Positions 7,165-11,454 of a stretch of DNA of 11,454 nucleotides are shown here, piece by piece. Position 1 is the first letter of the stretch. Every line of letters starts with the position of its first letter. Below the pieces are notes generated by a model. The model had not been told where the DNA came from. It saw nothing but the letters and a program-made list of their open reading frames with translations, and made no database searches. This stretch comes from Clostridium disporicum. GTDB taxonomy: Bacteria; Bacillota; Clostridia; Clostridiales; Clostridiaceae. The stretch covers positions 1 through 11,454 of the forward strand of contig NZ_CYZX01000036.1 of assembly GCF_001405015.1 (NCBI RefSeq), written 5' to 3'. The position numbers were made by a program, and so were the translations under genes.

Positions 7165-8787
7165 TCATTCGATTTTGCCGATAAAGCGGTAGAAGATTTC
7201 CACTTCCTGTTCCCGGCTTCCGTCCTCACTTTTGACCGCTTCATGGACAAGGATTTTTTCAATCAGCGTATTCAGAAGTTCAGCCGTCAATTCTGTGGGA
7301 TTGACATACTGTTTCATCAGACCTATCCACTTTTCAGCGTCAACCGCTGTCTGGGCGGCGGTCTCCATCGCTTCGTGAAGCCGTTCAATTTTTACGTCCA
7401 ATTCTCGCTGTTCGCCCTGATACTTTTCGGACAGCATATTGAAATTGTATTCTGTAATGCGTCCGGCAGACCAGTCCTCATACATTTTTGCAAACAGGGT
7501 GTCTACTTCTGCTTTGCGCTTTTCCGCCTTTTTCAGTTCGGCTGTCTGCCGCTTCCTTGCAGTATTGCGTTCCTTGTCGCTGGCGTTAAGTAGCCGTTTC
7601 AGAAGTTTGTCCCCATCCTGCTGTGCCAGCACAGACCAGTATTGCAGACGGGAAAGGACATAGGCGTAAAGCACATCATAGCGGATATAGTGCATGGAAC
7701 ACTGGTGCAATCCTTGCCCGTACTTGCTACAATGGTAGTGGGCATAGGGATTTTTGTTCTGGCTGTTCATACCATAGGCCAGCGACCAGCCGCAGTCCGC
7801 ACATTTTACCAGCCCGGAAAATATCTGTGTTGTGCCGTTCTTCTGCCGTCTGCGCCTGTTGCAAATCTGCTCCTGTACTTGACGGAACACATCTTCGGAA
7901 ATAATCGCTTCGTGGGTGTTCTCCACACGATACCATTCCTCTTTTGGCTTGCGTACTTTCTTCTTGTTTTTGAATGAAATGTTGGTCTGCTTATTGTGGA
8001 CGCTGTGTCCGATATAGGTTTCCTCTTTCAGAATACTTTTCACCTGCGCTATCGTCCACGCATAGGCTTTTTCCTCCGGCGCTCCGGCATAGATATTTGC
8101 GAAAGTGCCGTATCTCTGGAAATTCAGCCAGCCGGGAGTAGGTACTTTTTCTTCGACCAAAATCCGTGTAATGCTGGCGGCTCCCCGGCCATGAACGGCA
8201 AGGTCAAAAATCTTTTCGATAATCCACCTTGTTTCCGGGTCAATCAGAAGATGGCCTTTCTTATCTGGGTCTTTGACATAGCCAAGCGGAGCATAGGCTC
8301 CATAGTGTGCGCCATTTGCGAACCGTGTCCGCATGGCCGCCTTTACCTTTTTGCTGGTCTGGCGGGCGTGCATTTCATTCAGAATGTTGAGGAATGGGGC
8401 AAGCTCATTCTCTCCGTTGATGGTGTCCACATTGTCATTGACAGCGATATAGCGGACGCCTTTGCTGGGAAAGTAGATTTCCGTGTACTGGCCGGTCAGA
8501 ATGTAGTTTCTGCCTAAGCGGGATAAATCCTTCGTAACAACGCAGTTGATTTTCCCGTCCTCAATGTCATCAATCATTCTCTGAAAATCCGGCCTGTCAA
8601 AGTTCGTTCCAGACCATCCATCGTCGATATATTCATCTATGACATTCAGGCCATGCTCGGCGGCATATTGCCGGAGCATCATGCGTTGTGTCTGAATACT
8701 CCCGCTTTCTCCTTGCAGTTCATCGTCCCGGCTCAATCTCATATAAAGCGCCGTGTTGTAAATCGTAGTATTGTAAGGTTGTTTCAC
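7165..8787 (-). CDS. Large serine recombinase (TnpX-like)
   Basis: A 540-residue site-specific recombinase expected to excise and insert the element. Start is GTG at 8787, eight bases after AGAAGGAGGA; an earlier in-frame GTG would bury that site in coding sequence. The N-terminal resolvase domain has catalytic Ser19 (YMRLSRDDE), WSGTNFDRP, and the KDLSRLGRN block with catalytic arginines. The recombinase domain follows (GAYAPLGYVKD, EETYIGHSVHNKQT), then a zinc ribbon around residues 330-365 (CADCG, later HYHC and HQC). A Lys/Glu-rich coiled coil begins with ARKRQTAELKKAEKRK. Size and domain order are those of intact large serine recombinases and no inactivating change is seen. It lies last in the element, next to the junction. 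The promoter upstream is enclosed by a 10-bp dyad. Annotated as recombinase family protein; TnpX identity is by analogy. Confidence 0.93.
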   Translation of the reverse strand: MKQPYNTTIYNTALYMRLSRDDELQGESGSIQTQRMMLRQYAAEHGLNVIDEYIDDGWSGTNFDRPDFQRMIDDIEDGKINCVVTKDLSRLGRNYILTGQYTEIYFPSKGVRYIAVNDNVDTINGENELAPFLNILNEMHARQTSKKVKAAMRTRFANGAHYGAYAPLGYVKDPDKKGHLLIDPETRWIIEKIFDLAVHGRGAASITRILVEEKVPTPGWLNFQRYGTFANIYAGAPEEKAYAWTIAQVKSILKEETYIGHSVHNKQTNISFKNKKKVRKPKEEWYRVENTHEAIISEDVFRQVQEQICNRRRRQKNGTTQIFSGLVKCADCGWSLAYGMNSQNKNPYAHYHCSKYGQGLHQCSMHYIRYDVLYAYVLSRLQYWSVLAQQDGDKLLKRLLNASDKERNTARKRQTAELKKAEKRKAEVDTLFAKMYEDWSAGRITEYNFNMLSEKYQGEQRELDVKIERLHEAMETAAQTAVDAEKWIGLMKQYVNPTELTAELLNTLIEKILVHEAVKSEDGSREQEVEIFYRFIGKIE

Positions 8788-8815
8788 CGTAAAAATCCTC
8801 CTTCTAAAGAAACAA

Positions 8816-8876
8816 CCCACGCTTACAATACTTTTGCTCTATGGCAATTATATCATAAGCGTGGGCGTGTTATCAA
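8816..8876 (-). promoter_or_regulatory. Recombinase promoter bracketed by a 10-bp dyad
   Basis: Minus-strand TTGATA (8876-8871), 18-bp spacer, TATAAT (8852-8847), ahead of the recombinase GTG. A perfect inverted repeat, CCCACGCTTA/TAAGCGTGGG (8816-8825 and 8856-8865), places one arm in the promoter spacer and the other about 20 bp past the -10. It could be an operator bound at two half-sites or a leader structure. Confidence 0.6.
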
Positions 8877-8886
8877 TGATGGGCTA

Positions 8887-9081
8887 TCAGGTTGAAGCGG
8901 CTTTTTCTGCGGTATGCCGCACCACATCTACAATCAGATCACCGAGGGGCTTCCCGCCTGCGGCGAAGTGTTCGGAGATTTTTATACGGTTGTTCCCACA
9001 TACAAAATACTGCGTGCCGTTCTCTGCTTGTATAACCTGCCCTGTTCGGGGTGTAAAAATATCGCTTTCACTTTTTGCCAT
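8887..9081 (-). CDS. Small element-encoded protein, 64 aa (TnpW-like position; function unknown)
   Basis: A 64-residue protein starting MAKSESDIFTPRTGQ. The ATG at 9081 is seven bases after GGAGG; an upstream in-frame ATG at 9123 has no ribosome-binding site. The core reads as a short beta-strand pair (QYFVCGNNRIKISEHF) and a helix (GKPLGDLIVDVVRHTAEKA). I recall similar small proteins next to serine recombinases, sometimes annotated as transposon-encoded TnpW family, but the match here is by general pattern and position only. It lies between the relaxase and the recombinase, where a recombination accessory factor or small regulator would be expected; this is inference. Confidence 0.65.
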   Translation of the reverse strand: MAKSESDIFTPRTGQVIQAENGTQYFVCGNNRIKISEHFAAGGKPLGDLIVDVVRHTAEKAAST

Positions 9082-9153
9082 CCAGTGTCCTCCATATTCA
9101 GTTTTCAAGGTACAATGCCGCACAGAGGCGGCGAAAATTTCTGCTTATATCTA

Positions 9154-10098
9154 TCACCTTTCCTTTACCGTGTGCCGCTGCTGACGTTTCAGTTCCGCCA
9201 GTATATCCGGCGGGATACGGTCAACCAGCCGCTGTAAATTGTCCAGTTCGCTTTTCAGCTTTGCCCGTTCCATCGTATCTTTCATCTTTCCTTTTTCGCT
9301 GGCCTTTGCCCTTGCTTCCAACTTCTCATTCTCCGCCAGCAGGTCATTGATTGTGACCTTGTACTTTTTCAACTGCCCGGAGAAATTCTCCATCTGCGGG
9401 AACCACTTTTTCAGCATGGAGAGGGCTTCCTCTTTTTTCTTTCCGGCGTTCAGCGGGTTAATGCCGTCCAGTGTGGCTTCAATGGCTCTTGCCTGCCGGG
9501 AGAGGGAAACCGCCTGTTTGAAAAGCCGGGTGGGGATATGCTTCCGGCCTGTCCTGCTGGCGCTCTCCCCACGCTCCAAGTCAGGATATTTCTCCACCAT
9601 ATAGGCGTGAAAATCGTCCTGCCACTTCGTCAGGTTTGCCCGGTTGCCGATAATCTCCTTTGCACACAGGCGGTTGTCCTTTGTCAGCGGAACAAAGGTC
9701 AAATGCAGGTGGGGCGTTTTCTCGTCCATGTGTACCACCGCCGACACGATATTTTCCCGTCCTACCCGGCCAATGAGGAAGTCCGCCGCCCTCTGGAAAA
9801 ACGCCTGTATCTCCTTTGGGGATTTCCCCTTGAAAAACTCCGGGCTGGCAGTTACCAGCGTATCGACAAACCGTGTGCTGTCCTTGCGGGTTCGGCACCC
9901 GGCCTGTTCAATGCGGTTTTGAATGAAATGATAGTACCTGCCCTCTGGCTTGACGATATGAAAGTTGTACTTGCTCCGGCTTGTGTCAATGTCGGGGTTG
10001 CTGGCGTATTGTTCTTTCTGTCTTTCGTGATGGGCTTCCAGCGGCCTTGCCGGGTTGCCCTTGTGCTTCTCAAACCGCAAAATTGCGTGTTGTGCCAT
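9154..10098 (-). CDS. MobV/Pre-family plasmid mobilization relaxase (TnpZ-like)
   Basis: A 314-residue nicking enzyme that starts conjugative mobilization by cleaving oriT and attaching to the 5' end. The MobV motifs are present: AILRFEKHK at 5-13, a second block ending YNFHIVKPEGRYY near 44-56, and the metal-binding triad motif HMDEKTPHLHLTF near 125-137. The C-terminal third is charged and coiled-coil-like (LKKYKVTINDLLAENEKLEA). MobV proteins of rolling-circle plasmids are usually about 400 residues or more, so this is a short but apparently complete form. Start ATG follows AGGAG closely. A long imperfect inverted repeat just upstream (10112-10183) is a candidate oriT. No type IV secretion genes are present, so transfer would need a helper element. 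Confidence 0.92.
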   Translation of the reverse strand: MAQHAILRFEKHKGNPARPLEAHHERQKEQYASNPDIDTSRSKYNFHIVKPEGRYYHFIQNRIEQAGCRTRKDSTRFVDTLVTASPEFFKGKSPKEIQAFFQRAADFLIGRVGRENIVSAVVHMDEKTPHLHLTFVPLTKDNRLCAKEIIGNRANLTKWQDDFHAYMVEKYPDLERGESASRTGRKHIPTRLFKQAVSLSRQARAIEATLDGINPLNAGKKKEEALSMLKKWFPQMENFSGQLKKYKVTINDLLAENEKLEARAKASEKGKMKDTMERAKLKSELDNLQRLVDRIPPDILAELKRQQRHTVKER

Positions 10099-10111
10099 TC
10101 TGCTCCTTTCC

Positions 10112-10183
10112 CCATTCCTTTCCTATCCGGGGTTTTCCACAGGGAAAATCCCGCAGAAATTAGCTCGGATAGGATTGGAATGG
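10112..10183. other. Candidate oriT: long nested inverted repeat upstream of the relaxase
   Basis: Arms 10112-10129 and 10166-10183 match at 16 of 18 positions: CCATTCC and TCCTATCCG separated by TT, answered by CGGATAGGA, TT, GGAATGG. Inside the 36-nt loop is a smaller imperfect hairpin around TTTTCCACAGGGAAAA. MobV oriTs are inverted-repeat clusters just ahead of the mob gene, exactly this location. I do not see the pMV158-type nick consensus, so a replication or transcription-control structure remains possible. Confidence 0.45.
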
Positions 10184-10281
10184 ATAGAATATAAATAAAT
10201 CTTTTTAATCTTTGTATTTCTATATACCGTCCGGTTTTCGTACTTCCGGGGAGTGATTTCCTCACTTCATAAGTACGGTTT

Positions 10282-10677
10282 TCAGCCCTCCGGCGTACCA
10301 GAACCGGATTTCTTGAAGTCGGTGTTTGGAACCGCTTCATAGGATTTTGGGAAAATGCGGTTGGGTTTTCCACAGCCCTGCTTCTGGATCTCCACCAGCC
10401 CGGCGTATTGCAGTTCCCGCAGGGTGTTTACCGCTTTCTGCCGCCCACAGTGGAGCAGGTCAACCACCTCGCAGATGGGATAGTACAGATAAATCCGTCC
10501 GCAATCATCCGCCCACCCATTCTTGCGGGATAACTCTGTCCGGCGCAGGATAAAGGCGTACAGAACCTTTGCCTCGTTGGACAAGGGCTTGAATGTGGGG
10601 GCTTCAAAGAGGAAATTCGGGAGCCGGGTGAAGCTGAACGCCTTTTCCGGCTGATGGATATAGATGGTATTTGTCAT
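10282..10677 (-). CDS. RepA-type replication initiator, N-terminal domain only (probable frameshift)
   Basis: A 131-residue product with the start typical of Clostridiales-element replication initiator protein A (IYIHQPEKAFSFTRLPNFLFEAP), followed by the winged-helix core (LSNEAKVLYAFILRR, GRQKAVNTLRELQYAGLV). It ends abruptly after FKKSGSGTPEG. Full-length relatives continue with a Lys/Ser/Arg-rich linker of NRT-EVRKS repeats and a C-terminal domain, reaching roughly 250-300 residues. The linker motif ENRTYEVRKSLPG sits directly downstream in another frame; removing one G of the GGG at 10286-10288 joins them. So this is probably a frameshifted and C-terminally truncated gene, or a sequencing indel. 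No clear Shine-Dalgarno precedes the ATG, and an in-frame stop lies eight codons upstream, so the start is fixed by homology. DNA replication activity is doubtful. Confidence 0.8.
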   Translation of the reverse strand: MTNTIYIHQPEKAFSFTRLPNFLFEAPTFKPLSNEAKVLYAFILRRTELSRKNGWADDCGRIYLYYPICEVVDLLHCGRQKAVNTLRELQYAGLVEIQKQGCGKPNRIFPKSYEAVPNTDFKKSGSGTPEG

Positions 10678-10701
10678 AGTGCGTTTTGTGGACGGTTAGA
10701 A

Positions 10702-10783
10702 GCCCGTTTTCCGGGGCGGGCGATACTTTATACCACCAGCCCCGGTTTGGGGCTTGCGAAGCCTGATAAATCAAGGCTTTTTT
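10702..10783. promoter_or_regulatory. Hairpin-rich leader between Cys-rich VLP gene and repA
   Basis: Three successive inverted repeats occupy the 111-bp spacer: GCCCG/CGGGC (10702-10706/10717-10721), AGCCCC/GGGGCT (10738-10743/10749-10754), and AAGCC-TGA/TCAAGGCTT (10759-10766/10771-10779). The last is followed by a T-run on the plus strand, so it looks like a plus-strand terminator, opposite to every gene here. It could end an antisense RNA over the repA leader or stop read-through; no plus-strand promoter was identified with confidence. Confidence 0.35.
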
Positions 10784-10788
10784 CGCTC

Positions 10789-11202
10789 CTAACTGTCCAC
10801 AGCAGACCTCCTTTTCCGTTCACTTTCTGTTTTCTGCCGCCTGTGAACTCTGGCGGCACAGCCGGGGCAGTATTTTGCCCGGTTGGATTTGGGGACGAAC
10901 ACACCGCCGCAGACCTCACAGCGTTTCAAGTCCTTATCCCGGAAAATCTCCGCTTCCAGCGTCCCGTCCAGCGGCAAGACCGCCCAGCGGAACCACTTAC
11001 AGCAGACCGAGAAAGAAATCGTCTGCGGACAGGTGCAGGTGTCCCCATCGTCAAGGACAATGCAGTTGCCGTCCTCACAGCAACAGCACTCCCGGCGTAT
11101 CAGGCTGGCCGCCTGTTTTCTCTGCGCCGGGGTCATGCGGTAAAGGGAACCGTCCGGCCTGCGTTCCAGCGGCGGCAAGTCTTTATAGGGGTTATCTCTC
11201 AT
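10789..11202 (-). CDS. Cysteine-rich VLP-domain protein
   Basis: A 137-residue protein, start ATG at 11202 five bases after GGAGGG; a longer in-frame reading exists upstream but has no ribosome-binding site. It matches the Cys_rich_VLP family common in Clostridiales conjugative and mobilizable elements: DGSLYRMTPAQRKQAASLIR, then the cluster Cys39-42, Cys47, Cys56, Cys58, Cys67-68. A C-terminal zinc-ribbon-like module follows with CEVC (95-98) and CPGC (112-115) and a basic tail (HRRQKTESERKRR). In all there are 13 Cys. Function is unknown; nucleic-acid binding through zinc fingers is a reasonable guess. The start overlaps the stop of the upstream fragment as ATGA, so it was probably translationally coupled to the gene now broken by the IS. 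Confidence 0.85.
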   Translation of the reverse strand: MRDNPYKDLPPLERRPDGSLYRMTPAQRKQAASLIRRECCCCEDGNCIVLDDGDTCTCPQTISFSVCCKWFRWAVLPLDGTLEAEIFRDKDLKRCEVCGGVFVPKSNRAKYCPGCAARVHRRQKTESERKRRSAVDS

Positions 11203-11371
11203 GCGTTCCCTCCATTTTGCTTTCCGTTGCCGTTCTCCCCGAAAAGGTTTCCTGCCCCATTCCTGCGGCGTGTTCCGGCGTTGGCACGCTCCTCGCAACT
11301 TCGGGACATTTTGTCCCGAAGTCCGACTCCTTGCGGTGCTTCCCCAGCCGGGGTATTCCTTTTCGGACGGT
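11199..11371 (-). pseudogene. 3' fragment of unknown element gene, cut by IS
   Basis: Open frame entering from the right IS edge and stopping at 11199, where its TGA overlaps the ATG of the Cys-rich VLP gene. The tail reads LRDKMSRSCEERANAGTRRR and then a Gly/Asn-rich end. I do not recognise the family. About 57 native codons remain and the 5' part would lie beyond the IS. A perfect 11-bp dyad (11298-11322) sits inside it. Coding status rests on the ATGA overlap and the absence of stops, so confidence is low. Confidence 0.4.
11298..11322. repeat. Perfect 11-bp inverted repeat, 3-nt loop
   Basis: ACTTCGGGACA and TGTCCCGAAGT flank TTT. The dyad is perfect and GC-containing, and has no U-tract, so it is not a simple terminator. 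Operator, plasmid-type recognition site or RNA hairpin are all possible. Confidence 0.6.
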
Positions 11372-11454
11372 TGGTGTTAGTATAAAGTAGTGGACACATT
11401 AAATCGAACTAAGTAAAATAATATTTAGTTAAGAAAGGATGTGTCCATTATGGG
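11372..11454 (+). mobile_element. Insertion sequence, 5' end (right copy, partial)
   Basis: Exact inverted copy of bases 6-88. It begins TGGTGTTAG at the edge, followed by a long dyad: TGGACACAT (11391-11399) pairs with ATGTGTCCA (11439-11447), and inside it AACTAA pairs with TTAGTT. The presumed transposase ATG at 11450 lies just past the stem and its A/G-rich ribosome-binding site abuts it, so a transcript entering from outside the IS could fold and hide the start. Reads rightward out of the window. Confidence 0.75.

Larger units (their letters stand above)
7128..11371. mobile_element. Tn4451-like mobilizable element (serine recombinase + MobV + RepA), right end missing
   Basis: GC-rich block sharply different from the AT-rich DNA to its left. 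The left end is placed at 7128-7131, where the XRE reading frame breaks. The large serine recombinase stops about 35 bp inside that end, typical for Tn4451-like elements, whose TnpX acts at GA dinucleotides; a GA lies at the breakpoint on the minus strand. The MobV relaxase matches the TnpZ role (mobilization in trans), and RepA and Cys-rich VLP proteins are frequent companions in Clostridiales elements. The right end is not present: the block is interrupted by the IS at 11372, so its attachment site and any cargo lie outside the window. The exact left boundary is uncertain by a few bases. Confidence 0.8.

Noticed and set aside
7162..7593. Plus-strand open frames opposite the serine recombinase, relaxase, RepA and Cys-rich genes
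   Set aside because: They are antisense shadows in GC-rich coding DNA with no family resemblance or start signals.
9088..9110. CTTGAAAACTGAA string resembling the rRNA spacer motif
   Set aside because: It is a short match between two element genes with no rRNA or tRNA nearby; taken as chance.
9117..9132. GCCGC/GCGGC hairpin as terminator after mobV
   Set aside because: Only 5 bp and no T-run follows on the minus strand.
9581..9898. Alternative minus-strand frame inside the relaxase
   Set aside because: Overlaps the clear MobV catalytic region in another frame and shows no recognisable protein.
1..11454. CRISPR array or tRNA genes
   Set aside because: No regularly spaced direct repeats and no cloverleaf or TTCGANTC-type signature was found on either strand by eye.

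Overview
The window is a mosaic from a low-GC Clostridia-type Firmicute (Clostridium/Peptostreptococcaceae-like is my best guess; no rRNA or marker gene fixes the species). Every supportable gene lies on the minus strand, so the locus reads right to left. By eye there are three blocks of different composition: very AT-rich DNA at 89-4800, a somewhat less AT-rich ABC-exporter block at 4804-7127, and a clearly GC-rich mobile element at about 7128-11371. The two window ends carry the same 83-bp sequence in inverted orientation (6-88 and 11372-11454). These look like the ends of two copies of one insertion sequence, each reading outward. The left copy truncates a transporter permease and the right copy truncates a mobile-element gene. 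Such ends are also where a short-read contig would break.

Block 1 (89-4505) looks like a metal or metal-chelate uptake locus. It holds a CsoR/RcnR-family metal sensor with a His-rich N-terminus, an ECF transporter S component overlapping a small class I methyltransferase, and a NikA/DppA-type solute-binding lipoprotein overlapping a NikB/DppB-type permease. The permease is cut by the left IS. Good sigma-A promoters precede the sensor, the ECF gene and the binding-protein gene. The last two share a C/G-tract a few bases upstream of the -35, a plausible site for the sensor. Nickel is the favoured metal by inference, but it is not proven.

Block 2 (4804-7127) is a BcrAB-like ABC exporter (ATPase plus six-TM permease with a TTG start) downstream of an XRE regulator fused to a four-helix membrane domain. 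Only the 3' part of that regulator remains: its HTH domain is cut at about 7128, where the GC-rich element begins.

Block 3 (about 7128-11371) is a Tn4451-like mobilizable element. In gene order from the right it has a fragment of an unknown gene, a Cys-rich VLP protein, a RepA-type initiator truncated by a probable one-base frameshift, a MobV/Pre relaxase (TnpZ-like) with a candidate oriT in front, a 64-residue small protein, and a large serine recombinase (TnpX-like) ending about 35 bp from the junction. The likely history is: host AT-rich locus, insertion of the serine-recombinase element into the XRE gene, then IS insertion at both flanks. No antibiotic-resistance or other obvious cargo gene is present inside the window.
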